A DNA stretch of 64,000 nt from Sclerotinia nivalis (Eukaryota; Ascomycota; Leotiomycetes; Helotiales; Sclerotiniaceae). Both the position numbers and the translations under genes were made by a program. The number at the start of each line of letters is the position of its first letter. Positions within the stretch are counted from its first letter, which is position 1. The stretch spans positions 372,001 through 436,000 of the forward strand of contig JAPEIS010000013.1 of NCBI GenBank assembly GCA_029531795.1, written 5' to 3'. Below the pieces are notes generated by a model that was not told where the DNA came from, made no database searches, and was given only the letters and a program-made list of their open reading frames with translations. Below are positions 12,730 through 25,623 of the stretch, piece by piece.

Positions 12730-12930
12730 TTAAATTCGGATAGAATCACATCCGCATGCGCATTTCTGGCGTGAGGTTACATCACACACTATCCCTCGGT
12801 CATCGGGATTAGTGAAAATTGAATGACCGCAGCAATTCCTTCCTTTTTCTTTCGACAAGCAGCATTCGAGGTAAGATACAACAAATGGAAGAACTGCCGT
12901 ATTGAACCATGTGTCGGTAATTATGTGCAT
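12730..12930 (-). CDS. Possible small cysteine-rich protein (66 aa)
   Basis: An ATG at 12930 opens 66 codons with eight cysteines, arranged CC, CC, C, C, C, C (ECCLSKEKGRNCCGHS, then VCDV...KCACGC). The N-terminal 22 residues are mildly hydrophobic (FNTAVLPFVVSYL), but this is not a clean signal peptide. Double-Cys spacing is seen in some small secreted fungal proteins, but the pattern does not match hydrophobins. It may be a chance ORF, or one exon of a longer gene. Confidence 0.22.
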   Translation of the reverse strand: MHIITDTWFNTAVLPFVVSYLECCLSKEKGRNCCGHSIFTNPDDRGIVCDVTSRQKCACGCDSIRI

Positions 12931-13383
12931 TATTGAATAGCAGAAAAGAACAATAAGGCGGGGTTAAAGTTGAATGCGACCTATCCGACCCGACCTACTC
13001 TAGTATCGTTATGATAGGTAGCCCTCCAGTCTCTCGTGGTGGACCGAATTTTGCCGTAACTACAACGTAAGGCTATTGATTGACGCCTTCTAGGTGCTGA
13101 AGCGAACTTTGCAACATCAGCCAGGATAAGCAATGACGGACTCTTTTTCATTCCTCATTGGTAATACTGCGCATTGTTGCATTGTGCAGGTGGTAATCCT
13201 CCTTCCTCTTTGTGCTTCCTTCTGCAGATACACATAACGATCAAGGTTCGTGAGATAAGATTGCAAGGAAGTTTTCTTCATGCAATCGTTTTATTGCTTG
13301 CGGCATAAAAGCTCATCGTTAGATTGATCTACAACCCACCTTAGTTCAGCCTAGAACGTCGCCCGGCGGAAGCTTTCAGATAC

Positions 13384-13409
13384 CCGCCGAGTGCCGTCGT
13401 ATTCGGCGG
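13384..13409. promoter_or_regulatory. Inverted repeat CCGCCGA-N12-TCGGCGG
   Basis: Two perfect 7-bp arms (13384-13390 and 13403-13409) are separated by 12 bp in an otherwise AT-rich interval. Everted or inverted CCG/CGG half sites are the usual targets of Zn2Cys6 regulators, and one such gene lies 1.6 kb away. No adjacent gene is clearly controlled by it, so a regulatory role is inference. Confidence 0.3.
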
Positions 13410-16321
13410 TGTTTCCTATTGGCCGACTTATTGTTAAATAATCAAGTATAAAGAATGCGTCCTACGGGGTGGAACAAATTACGGGCGACAGGTGGTGCTC
13501 GGGCTTTGGTGAGCTGGATGGAAAATCCACAACTGCGATTCTAGAATCCTCCTCAATCTATGTGTGGTCAGCATTGCCCAATATGCAGGCAAGTTTGTTT
13601 GTTGTGAGCTGATTAGTGAGAAAGCAAGAACGATGGGAACATTGAACGAACTTCAGAAGGACCGTTATGACGACGACGGACCAGCATGGATGCCCAAGGT
13701 CACACGAGTAGAGGCCAGCAGTTCGGCCAGCAAATGGATGATGGCACATGATGTATGAATGAGATCCATTCCCATAGCAGTCTTGGTTTTTGAATCTAAA
13801 TTACGATCAGCTCTGAGCATCAAGTGAAATTGATCTCAATTTGAGGTTTGATCAAGCGCTAGCCCACGTATCTTGATGTTGTCCTCAATATAATGACATC
13901 AGGCTCTATCTTCGGTCCTCAGATCATGTTTCTTGTCATTCGAGCCAGCATATTTCGCAATTGAACCGCTGAGTCCTTTTTTAGTGACATACCGTGGACT
14001 GTCATTCACGTTTTTGATATGATGAGTTAGCGCAGTAGGTACTCCTATTTCCAACGGCTTACGCTTGAAGCTCATCTAGTGATTCCTCACGGAAGGTTTG
14101 ATTAAAGGATCGAATATGTAGTCAGGTGCATATTTGCAAGGGATGTCTTGTCGTGGGATTGGATGCTACAGTAGAACGACCTTGACTTAGACATTGCGCA
14201 ATAGAATGGATCTAGTCGAGGATCTAAAAGTTGCCATCGTAAGGATAATCGTGTCGAGCAGTCAGCGATTTTCGAAAAAAAAAAACACCAACAAATTGTT
14301 GGGTAGTTGAGGATTTGAATGCTTGAAATTCATTTATATACCTTGACCGAGGATTCGATATCAAAGGTTGATTGGGTAATGAGGAGTCTGGATGAGCATT
14401 TTTTGGATGTGATGGTCCATTTATTGACATCAGGATGTGTTGTAATTGTTGAAAAGCAATCAACACAATGGAATGCTATTCAATCAGTTTCCAAGATAAG
14501 GTCGTTCTACTGCAGCATCCAATTCCCCAAAGTTAGCACATATATAGTTTCTCGCAAGCCAAATATTTTTCAGCAAAGTCTGAAATAGACGGACAGGTAT
14601 AGGTACCTAACATACATAGAATTAGATGCAGTTGCATACAAGACTCAGCATCAAAATTTTACCATTGACTATATCCAAGTCAAGCACATCAGAAAAATGC
14701 TCGAAGAAGATATAAATGTTTGTGCCCTTCTCCGGCTCGAGAGATGCTCTAGCAATCTGAATGTGCGGATAGGTTCGGGCGTAAAACTGCATAGAGCTGG
14801 ATGTGATCGCAGACCCGCCGCAGCTGGGAATTGTCCTCATCTCTATACGAGAAAGGATTCCTCTGCATAATACTTCGGCTCGACTAACATTCCCATAATC
14901 CCATGCAAGAACTTTCTCACCAAAATCAGAATGCTCGTCTTTACTTCTCTAGACAATATGGAATAACGACCACGTTCTAACATCAAGTCTTTTGTCCTTG
15001 GTTTGAGAAACGGGAACAAAAATGGGATAACACTTCCTGATCCAAATAGTAGGTAGAGCTTTACTTCTTTCGTTAACTTGATGATTTCTTCAATTAAAGT
15101 ATTCTTTCTTACATCAACAATGCTCAAGTAAAGACAAGTCTTCTTCCTTTGTGCCAACAACAGTCACCTCTCATAGCCGATAAAAACAACGAACCTCTTT
15201 GCATTCCGAATACTTTAAATTAGCCACCATACTTCCTCTTTCAGGGGGTCCCACAAAGATAAATATCTGTACCTATACCTCCGTAATTTGATACCCATTG
15301 CAATATCTTCAAGGCCATTCCACCTCGAATTCAATTCCAACACCAACAACAACTCCTACTTCACAGTGCACTCTTAGCTACCGTACTGACGGTATTTACT
15401 CCCTTCGCCAACACCTCCGAATTCTGCGGCCCGCAATTTACTTGGCCTCGCAACAAGGTCCGTTGGTCGTCAATATCCATCATTTTACATGCCACACCAG
15501 CAGCACAGATTATCATGATCTAATACTGCAAATATCAACTTTTGAGTCTACATTCGATCTAACATCAACTTTAGTGGAAGAATACTTAGCAGTTTTCCCT
15601 CCACGTGCTCCTCAATCTTAACCTATCTCATCTCTCTTCTTATTTTTCCAATCTATCATCGCGTTTCAATCATCGAAATTCCAGCTTTACTCTCCAATCT
15701 TTACTCAGGCTTAACTAAAAAGTCATACCTAGTCACATCAGCATCAGTCCGAGTTTCCATATCTTCAATACCCAATTTCTCAATCTCCCAACCACCCCCA
15801 AACAATCAAACCAAAACACAGCACAGCACAACACAGCACAACACAACACCACAACACAAAAACGTCAATCCCCATGATAGCACTCCACAGCGGATTCAAT
15901 CCCAAAGCCCGCAAATCTCGAAACCCCAGCTCCTTCACTACCACTCCCACAACCACTCCTGCCACTTTCGCCAGTATGACCGTCAAAATCACTGCTACTC
16001 CCAAAGGAAAGGTCACCACCATCACACCCCTAAAACGTAGTCCTGCTAAAGGTTGAAAACAACAAAGCATTGCTGATGAAATACTTAGAGAGTTCCTTCC
16101 TCTAGTTCTCGTAATGGGGGAGATGAAGATGATAGAAACAAACATAATTAATACCTGGAATTGTGGTTTGAGCTGGAGATGGATTTGATGATTAGCACAT
16201 ATGGGAGGGAATGTACAAACTATGGATTCGCTTACATGGGAAAACGTAATTATTAGGTAGCAAATGGAAGCAGATTTATCAATGTCTCTAGGAGGTATCA
16301 CATTATTCATTATTCATTATT

Positions 16322-17588
16322 TTAGCCTCTATTTAAGGTATTTCCAGCGCCCCTGAAGACATCATTATTAGCATTTATTCCAAAATTGGGGAACCATCAA
16401 CTTACTTCGGATTATCCTCCGTAAATTCATCCCACCGTCTAGCCTTTTCGGTCTCCTCATCCATTTTCTCAAAATCATCAGGATCAATCTCAGGTATAAT
16501 ACCACTCGCTTCTCCACCACCTTCAATAATACCACCTCTTGCCCTCTCTTCGTCAAGATACTCATCAATCGTCATTGTCGGTAAATTATGCCCTGGTCTG
16601 AATACACCTTTTTGTAATGCCTGCCTGCTTTCGAGCAGAGTAAATGGCCGTAATGGTTTTCCTCCAGTACTCAATATTGGTCCTTTATTATTTGTCGTAA
16701 TATCTCTCATATCCAAACGATCGGAGTATCCTGCATCTGGTCCACGCAATCCACCTATTCTTTCTCTGTTGTCGGATCGCGGACCTTCGGGGACTCGCGG
16801 CCCTACGGGTGCCATGGCCAAGATCTCGAGTTCGCGATTGATAGATTCGAGGGATTGGAAGGCATTGTGCGAACATAAAGAAAGTTTGGCTATTTCTAAT
16901 TCGCGTACGGCATCTTCATCGTTTTGTAGATAGGCTGGATTTTGTGCCAAAAACTACCGATTGTCAGTTTATTACATCGGACCAGAAGGTGTGCCCCTAG
17001 ACTGGTCGAAATGAAATCTCCCCCTGAAGACCATATATACATACATCCAGCTTCTTCTTCAAATCCTTCTCCATCTTGAAATTTGTAATTTTCGCGTTTC
17101 TTCTTGCAGTTGGATCTGTGGTAGAAATGGTTGAGAAAGTAGATGGCGATTCTTGATATTCAGCATATAGCTTCTTTTCTGCAGTAGATAGCATCTCATA
17201 ATATCCCAATTGGGTTAAAAATGCTTCGTAACATTTCTTTGCCTCCTGTAAAATCAGTTTTCGATCACTTGTATCAGTTGTAGAAAGTCGTTGCTCTAAA
17301 TCTGCAATCCTATAAGGGATGACCAAATATCTTGAATGGACAGTTAGCCTGCTTCTTGTATTCATGGCTATAAACATACTGTATGTCGCTAGAATTAATA
17401 TCCTCTAATGTTTCATTTGGACTAAATAATGCAAGTCTATCTGCAAGCTGCCGACATTCTTGATATGCACTGAGCGCATTTGCAACATCTTCTTGGTATT
17501 TTTCTGTGTTTGTATCCCATGATGATTCGATAGCGAGTCTTTGACGCTCCGCCGAGTTGAAGATTGTTTTCAAAGAATTATCTGCCAT
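16322..17588 (-). CDS. TAP42: TAP42/alpha4-family PP2A-associated protein (357 aa, four exons)
   Basis: The exons are 17588-17380, 17330-17045, 16953-16406 and 16352-16322; the introns are 49, 91 and 53 nt, all GT-AG. The joined protein has 357 aa, close to yeast Tap42 (366). It has the alpha-helical N-terminal half of the family and the typical C-terminal signatures TIDEYLDEERARGGIIEGGG and RRWDEFTEDNP. The last 31-nt exon supplies KGAGNTLNRG, the usual family ending, which confirms the fourth exon. The family binds catalytic subunits of PP2A-like phosphatases in the cytosol and relays TORC1 signalling. The gene is divergent from the Dicer gene, with 816 bp between the two starts. Confidence 0.93.
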
Positions 17589-18404
17589 CTTGAAAGGAAC
17601 AATAAGAGTTTTTGTGATACTTGGATTAGTTTGTAGATACTTTTTAGAGCTTTAGAGCTTCAGGGCAGCAGGGTGGTGGGGGAATCAGCTGTAAGGCCTA
17701 AAACCACCGGAGAATGCGGCCGGCGGCCGATGGTGCGATAGGATTTCTTCTTCATAAAAATTACATTTTCCCATAGCAGCACGTGACTACGCAGGCTCAG
17801 CGTTGTTATTTTTGATTAGTTGAGTTTCAAGCTTGGGGTGAAGCACAAGCACGAAAAACAGTAATTCACTGTTTTCATGCTTCCTTCTATAGGGCAAGTG
17901 TGTGTGAGCATGTATATATGATGCTCTTGTCAATAATTGACAATGTCAAGGTTAGAGCACTAGTATAAACACAGTGGAATCTTATCGGCTCAATTGGTGA
18001 GGTATTATATCAAATATATATATTCTATACGTGTGAAAACTCTGATCTGGCCTATATACTGTTTGCTTACTCAGCTTGCTTATTCAGCATAATTCCTGAC
18101 AGACAACAACCAACTACAACCTTATCATCTTGGCAATCAAATCAAATTCTAAGATATCCATCTCATCTTGTCAAAATCTCGCTGTGCCCCATCCCCCCCC
18201 ATAGCAGTGTAATTCCTCATTTCTTCCTTTTTCTTCCTTTATACTTCATGTTATTGTTCCTTTCATCTTAATTTTGATTCTGCGTGCATTGTTTGTACTG
18301 TGCAATCTCATCCTGCAGCTTGAGTTTGAAGAACGGCATTAATAGCTAAGACATCAAAGCTTCTACACTAATTGTGTTTTGCTTCTTCTGTTACGGTATT
18401 AACA
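17589..18404. promoter_or_regulatory. Divergent promoter region between TAP42 and the Dicer gene
   Basis: This 816-bp interval separates two start codons on opposite strands. The TAP42-proximal side holds a GC-rich palindromic word (about 17716-17729, GCGGCCGGCGGCCG). The Dicer side is pyrimidine-rich (18190-18260, CCCCCCCC and repeated TTTCTTCC), as often found upstream of fungal transcription starts. No gene is seen. Confidence 0.45.
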
Positions 18405-21400
18405 ATGGAAACTAATGCATATCATCAAACGGCAAGCAAACAAATAGCTCCTTCAGACGCGGAGGACCTTTTGTCATTTCATGACGTTGTTACTGTCAAT
18501 CAACCTCAAGTTCTTTCTTCTTCTGTCAATATTGATACTTTTCGGGAAAATATAGCTTTTGCACATAGCAATGGCAATGCTGTAGTAGGTGTCAATAGCG
18601 GATCTATCAACAAGGTTTCGCAATCTTCTTACTCCACTCAATCTTCATCCTTTTCAAACGGTAATCAAGGTGATACCAAAACTTCTCGCTCTCTTTCAAC
18701 CAACTGCAGACTGGGAATTATCTTTGGACCTCCTTTGGAGAATCCAGAAGGTCCACTTCCTAAAACATCGCCCAATTCAATTCAAGCTTCGAATTCGGTT
18801 TCTCGACTTTCTGTCACTGATCAAGGGCAAGGTCTCCCTATACCAGTCACAACGTCATCGGCAACTAGATCAAGCTTCCCAGAGAAATCTCCACGATCTT
18901 CAAGTCCCGACCTGATTCAATTCACTCCTCCGAAGAGAAGTTTGTCAAAGAAGGAAAGTCAGAAAGCTAGGAAGCCCCTTCAAATTCACGCCTCAAAGCT
19001 GAAATCTATTGCACCCGCCTTCTCTGCATTGAATCCTCTTCCTTCTTCGAGATTACCCCGCACGCCAGGAGACTTTAAGAGGAATCCAGCATCTTTTTCC
19101 ATTGGCGACCTTATAATTCCTGAACCACAGATACCCATATCAGTCATCACAAACGCTCACCATTGCAAAAACTTTCAAGAGATCCCTAGGAAAGACGTTG
19201 TCCAAACTACTACTGGCAATAAACTTTCCGTTACTAGGATAGCCAGTATGGAGTTACCACCAGCTCTTCACGCTGTGGATGTGGTCACGACGGTGGTTAG
19301 TTTTATACATCAACCCATTTACCTTCTCTAACACTACTAAACAGACTGTTGACTTGATTGCTTCACAGCAGTCTGCTTCAGCTGCTCACGATCCGCTTCA
19401 AAGCTCGAAGATGTCAAACTTACCAATCCCTTCTCTACTCGCTGAAAAGGATAAGGGGGACTCTTCCGCTGCTGTATTATCAAGTCCTCTCGGCCCAGAT
19501 CTTTCTGCCAACGTTCCTCTACAACCCGGCTCGTCATGTCCGGTGGATTCTTCTGCTGTCGTGTCATCTACTCGCATTACCCAAGCCTCTATGCCATTTG
19601 CACTTGCAACAAGAACAACTGATGACGTTTTTGCAGAACTCAAGCGGCCTTTACATGCTCAAGCAAGGTAAATTCAGATTGATACTAAACTTAGGTCTAC
19701 CGCTGATACTTCCAGCACCAATATTCAGATTCTCGACAAATATAACAAGTCGAACCAAGATGAATCGCTTGCTACCGAAGAAGGGGAAGACGAAGAGGAT
19801 GAAGAGGATCTGAACCAACCGGCTCCGGATATTAAACGAATCTCAGCACAAAAGCAAAAAAATGCTGCCATATTTGACACATTTCTCAAAGAAGCTGCCA
19901 AACAACCTAAGACAGAAAAGATTTCACATGCGGATGATGAAGCAATTCAGTCTACGAGGTGGTTAATTGAACATGCGGAAAAACAGCATATCATAGAAAG
20001 TCCCAGAGATTATCAGCTTGAATTGTTTGAGAAGGCCAAGAAACAGAATATCATAGCTGTGCTGGACACTGGTATGTTCTCCCCCAACCTTCTTTCTTCG
20101 AGTGTTGCTAATTTCACCAGGTTCTGGCAAAACATTTATCGCAGTTCTCCTACTTCGCTATATCATTGACCAAGAGCTTGAAGACAGAGCTATTGGCAAA
20201 TCTAAGCGTGTGTCATTCTTCCTGGTAAGACCCACCCGCTCTCTGATAGATTAATACTGACATGTAAATGAGGTTGATTCTGTCACTCTTTGTCATCAAC
20301 AACACTCAGTACTTAAAAATAACCTCAATCAGCCAACGGACATGATCTGCGGGATCATGGGAACAGATCTTTCTGATCACAAAAAGTGGAAGAAAAGAAT
20401 GGATACAAACATGGTGATTGTATGCACTGCAGAAATTCTTCGACAATGCTTACACCATTCATTTGTTACAATGAGCCAAATTAATCTGCTAATTTTCGAT
20501 GAAGCGCATCATGCAAAGAAGGATCATCCTTATGCCAGGATTATCAAGGATTTCTATCGCAATGACACAGGTGAACCTATTTCTCTGCCTAAAATATTCG
20601 GGATGACAGCATCACCTGTCGATGCTAGGGATAATGTCAAAAAAGCTGCAGAAGAGCTTGAGGGTCTTTTACACAGTCAAATTTGCACTGCAGTAGATCC
20701 TAGCTTGATGCACTACTCGATCAAAGGTAAGCCGGAGACCATTGCTTATTATGATTCCTTGGGCCCGAGGTTTGACACTCCTCTTTATCTCAAGATGCTC
20801 CCACTTCTAAAGGAGAATCCAATTTTTCGGAAGCCATTTATATTTGGGAAAGAAGCCAGTCGAACTCTGGGGTCTTGGTGTGCTGACCAAATCTGGACTT
20901 TTTGTCTTCAAGAGGAAGAGTCCAAGAAACTTCAAGCAAAGACAGAGCAGGCGCATCACAACAAAAGAGTTCCGGAGCCATTGGAGGTCCTAGAGAAACG
21001 CAAGGAACAACTTCAAGAGGCTAAAGCCATTGTCAAAGATCATATTTTTGAGCCACCTCACTTTGCGTCAAAATTATCAGATGACCCCGCAACGAAGGTT
21101 CATTATTCGACTAATTTGTCTACAAAGGTGGTTGCTCTCTTGAGTATTCTCAAAGATAGATTTCAACGACCAACTAATGACAAATGTATTGTATTTGTCA
21201 GAGAGAGGTACACTGCACGGCTTCTAGCCTCACTTCTCTCCACACCTGAAGCCGGGACACCGTTTTTGAAGGTTGCACCGCTGGTACGTGATTAATTTAT
21301 CCACTCAATAGTACAAATCTAACATTCTCATAGGTTGGTACCACGTCTGCTTCAGCCGGAGAAATGAATATCACATTTAGATCGCAAACCCTTACCATGC

Positions 21401-24400
21401 ACGATTTTCGCAATGGTAAAATAAATTGTCTCATTGCAACATCCGTTGCCGAAGAAGGTCTTGATATTCCTGATTGTAATCTCGTCGTTAGATTCGATCT
21501 GTACAATACAGTAATTCAGTACATTCAATCCAGAGGCCGTGCTAGACATGTGAACTCGAGATATTACCACATGGTAGAGAGCCATAACGAAGAACAGATT
21601 CGAAAAATCAAGGAAGTTTTGAAGCATGAGAAATTGCTGAAGGATTTTGCTTCTGCTCTACCCGAGGATCGAAAGTTGACTGGCAATGATTTCAATATGG
21701 ACTATTTTCTCAGAAAAGAGCGAACCCACCGAGTCTACACCGTTCCTGGTAGCAATGCAAAACTCACTTATAGAATGAGCTTAACGGTTCTATCCGCCTT
21801 CGTTGGCTCGCTTCCTCAAGTCCAAGAGTCAGCTCTTCGTGTAGATTATGTCGTCACAACTGTCAATAAGCAGTTTATTTGTGAAGTCATTTTACCAGAA
21901 GAGGCACCTATACGTGGAGCAATTGGTCGGCCAGCAACAACCAAACAGGTAGCCAAATGTTCGGCAGCTTTCGCAACATGTGTAATTTTGCATCAGAAGG
22001 GCTACATTGATCAATTCCTGCTCTCCACATTCAAGAAGTCGGCCCATATGATGAGAAACGCCCTTCTAGCCGTGGATGGAAAGAAACGAGAAGCTTATGA
22101 GATGAGCACGAAACCAACTTTATGGTCATCCAAAGGAGAGCAAGGCGTCTTCTATATGACTGTATTGTCTCTCCAATCTCCGGAGAGTCTCGACAGAGCA
22201 TCGCAACCCTTGGGTCTACTTACAAGATCTCCTTTGCCTGATTTGCCACAATTCCTCCTTCATTTTGGAGGCGGTCGAAACTCACCAGTTTCGTGCGTGC
22301 CTCTCACTTCTTCAGTGAAGCTTGAAGGAACCACGCTTGACCAAGTTAATATTTTCACCCTATGTCTATTTCAGGATGTGTTCAGCAAAGCTTACAAATC
22401 GGATCCAGATAGTATGCCGTACTTTTTAGTTCCTATCAATTGTCCCAATCCCACTGGTGACTGGAAAAGTTATGAGCCCATGTCAATAATTGATTGGGAG
22501 ACAGTTGAATATGTCCAAGACTTCGAGAATAAGCAGGCCGATAAGCCATGGGAGCATAAGCCATGGTTAGGAAAGCCAGATGAGTATTTCAAAAACAAGT
22601 TCATAACTGATCCTTTCGATGGATCTCGAAAATTGTGGTCAGTTGGAATCACAAAAGAATACAATCCTTTGGATCCAGTCCCACCAAATACAGCATCTAG
22701 AAAGGGAGCTAGGAAGAACAACAGTAACATTATGGAGTATAGTTGTAGTCTTTGGGTAAAAGCTAGAACAAGACGAACCTTTGATGAAGAACAGCCTGTT
22801 GTTGAAGCAACATACATTTCGCTTCGGAGAAACTTGCTTGATGAGTTTGATGCAGGGGAAGTTGAAACTTCAAAGAAATGTTTCGTAATTTTGGAACCAT
22901 TGAAGGTTTCGCCTCTCCCAACTACTGTAGTTGCAATGGCCTATCTTCTGCCTGCCATCATTCATCGAGTTGAATCATATCTCATTGCCCTCGAAGCTAC
23001 TGATCTATTGCATCTTGATATTCGCCCTGATCTTGCATTGGAAGCCGTTACCAAAGATTCCGACAATTCCGAAGAGCATGGTGAAGAGCAAACCAATTTC
23101 CAACGAGGAATGGGCAACAATTATGAACGACTTGAGTTTCTTGGGGATTGTTTCCTGAAGATGGGAACATCAATATCTCTATACGGTTTAAACCCTGACA
23201 GTGATGAATTTCGCTATCATGTTGATCGTATGTGCCTGATCTGCAACAAGAATCTGTTCAACACGGCTTTAAAGTTGGAGCTTTACAGGTTCATTCGATC
23301 AGCAGCCTTCAATCGACGTGCTTGGTACCCCGAAGGCCCTGAGCTATTAAGAGGTAAAACAGCTACGGCACCAAACACTCACAAGCTCGGTGACAAGTCA
23401 ATTGCAGATGTTTGTGAAGCAATGATTGGCGCTGCTTTACTCAGTCATCATGAAAGCAAATCCATGGATAATGCAGTTCGCGCGGTTACCGAAGTTGTCA
23501 ATAGTGACAATCACAAAGCTATAGTATGGTCTGACTATTACAACTTATATCAGAAGCCAAAATACCAAACCGCTGTAGCTACAGCTGCACAAATAGATCT
23601 GGCGAGACAAGTTGAGACGAAACATCCGTATCACTTCAAATACCCACGGCTTTTAAGATCAGCATCCACCCATCCAGCATATTCGTTTTCTTACGAACAA
23701 ATTCCCAGCTATCAACGACTCGAATTCTTGGGTGATGCACTACTCGATATGGTATGCGTTAACTTCCTCTTTCACAAATACACGTCCAAAGATCCTCAAT
23801 GGCTCACTGAGCATAAGATGGCCATGGTATCCAACCAGTTTCTCGGAGCTCTCTGTGTGCAATTAGGCTTTCACAAGCATATGCTTACACTTGATTCTCA
23901 GGTTCAAAAAATGGTTACAGAGTATGCCTGTGATATCAATGAAGCTCTTATTCAAGCCAAAGCAGATGCAAAGAGAGCGGGTAAATCAGAAGATGATTAC
24001 GCTCCTGATTATTGGATCACCGTTCGTCAACCTCCTAAATGTCTTCCCGATATGGTTGAAGCATTCATTGGTGCCATTTTCGTTGATTCTGAGTATAACT
24101 TTGAGGAAGTAGAGAAGTTCTTTGAAATGCACATCAGATGGTACTTTAAGGACATGAGTATCTACGATACCTACGCTAATAAGCATCCAACCACTTTCCT
24201 CACCAACTTCTTGCAGAAGAATATGGGTTGTGAAGACTGGGCACCTGTTAGTCGCGAAATGCCTGGAGAGGATGGTAGAAAGAATGTTGTGGTTTGTGGT
24301 GTCATTGTGCACAACAAGGTAATATCAACTTTCCAAGCTGAAAGCATGCGATATGCCAAGGTGGGTGCAGCTAGGAAAGCTTTGGCACAATTGGAAGGTA

Positions 24401-24660
24401 TGAGCGTTCGAGAATTCAGAGAAAAATTCGAATGTTCATGTAAGGGTGATGTTGTTGATGCAGAGGGCAATGTCGAATTTGTTGAGCGTGAGGATGGAAT
24501 GACGGGGATGGATATGGGTATGGATATGGGTATGGGGCCGGGATACAGAGAAGAGGTTGTTGGTGATATTTTGAAGGAGGTTAAGGATGATATGAATGGA
24601 GAAGAAAAGGAGAATGAAATTGTGGAGGATTTGGCGGAAGGAAAATTACTGGAGATATAA
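18405..24660 (+). CDS. DCL1: Dicer-like protein, DCL1 type (about 2003 aa model, six exons)
   Basis: The exons are 18405-19295, 19345-19667, 19716-20071, 20121-20224, 20273-21283 and 21334-24660; the introns are 48-50 nt with GT-AG ends. The domains in order are a DExD/H helicase with Walker A TGSGKT (residues about 523-528, rebuilt across an intron) and DEAH (about 634-637), a helicase C domain ending in QSRGRARH, a Dicer dimerisation domain, a PAZ-like region (about 1384 on), RNase IIIa (ERLEFLGD near 1493) and RNase IIIb (QRLEFLGD near 1689). Both RNase III domains keep the downstream acidic partners ([13 protein letters not shown] and [10 protein letters not shown]), so both catalytic sites look intact. 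The enzyme cuts double-stranded RNA to small RNAs. The first 400 or so residues are Ser/Pro-rich low complexity, and the model exceeds the usual 1,500-1,600 aa. A later start, such as the Met at 19411, is possible. The tail has a Met/Gly/Asp repeat. DCL1 rather than DCL2 is my judgement from the helicase motifs. Confidence 0.93.
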
Positions 24661-25623
24661 AACAGGGAATTGTACTAATGAACGGACGATGGCGGGCTTT
24701 ACGTTTATTCATTCACGACTTCATGACTAGGGATTACGCGCGATTTCAGCATTTCAACGGCCATAATATACTGGTAGACAGCATTGCATTTCTTACGAAT
24801 CACGACGTTTTACGATTATGATTTCATACGACCAGATGATTTTACGGATTTCTTAGTAGTGAGCATGGCATTATGACATTACGACATTTCAAGATTACGG
24901 ATCACCACTTTATTTCATTCCCTTTCGATTCAACTGCATCTTTGCTTGAGAGCATGTACACTTCGACCTTCTTCTGCGGGGAAAACAGGCAGTTATTTGG
25001 TCACTTGCGATGCGATGAGATTTCTCTTCATAGATCATTCATGGATGGTACATAGCTAGCCTATTTCAATGAAATATGGTATTTGATTGATAAATAGATT
25101 TTCTTTGGCTTGTTGTTCTATGTGACATGGTGAATTGATAGAGTAATTATATGTAATATGTGTTATGATATCTAATTGACGTAAAGTAAGTAAGTAGAAT
25201 GAAGTAAAGTAGAGTGAAATGAAATGAAATGAAATGAAATGAAATAACGAAAGCAAAATGCAACGCCAAAAATGCTATTATTCCTATGATGTGATGATAT
25301 AATATCCGAACTCCGATGTAAAATGCTCCAGCCTTGATCTCTATTAGAAATGGACATTATTCGTCCAGTGTTTTTCGCTTCTGGGTTTCCTCTCCTCTTT
25401 TCTCTCTCCTCTTCCCTGGGTGAATAGGGATGATATCGAAGTTTGGTTTCCAGTTAATAGGGCCAGACTGGTTTGTCTCGTCTGACTACCTAGGTATTAT
25501 TATGAAGAACTCATGTCTGATCTCGCGTTTCCGACTTTTCATCCCATATCCATCCATCCAAGATCTTCCCCCTCTCTCCCATCTACTATTCACCACTCAT
25601 CGTGTAATTCCCGCCTCCAAAAC
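24661..25623. other. Intergenic between convergent genes; GAAAT microsatellite
   Basis: No gene seen. A TGAAA/GAAAT run of about six units lies at 25215-25244. The interval holds the 3' ends of the Dicer gene and PEX12. Confidence 0.6.

Larger units (their letters stand above)
11759..16321. other. Long gene-poor interval
   Basis: This 4.6-kb stretch holds only short or doubtful ORFs. Minus ORFs at 12097-12522 and 14622-15160 (the latter in two overlapping frames) have locally protein-like composition but no domain that I recognise. The plus 60-codon ORF at 15874-16056 and the minus ORF over it (15780-16310) run through CA/ACAACACAGC low-complexity sequence. A perfect inverted repeat lies at 13384-13409 and is listed separately. 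Confidence 0.5.

Noticed and set aside
15780..16310. Minus ORF of 176 codons with a Cys/Leu-rich end
   Set aside because: It runs through CACAACACAGC low-complexity sequence, has no domain, and a 60-codon ORF reads the other strand; the composition explains the openness.
19668..19694. A 27-nt intron using the AG at 19693-19694 in the Dicer gene
   Set aside because: Too short for fungal splicing; the AG at 19714-19715 keeps the same frame and gives a normal 48-nt intron.
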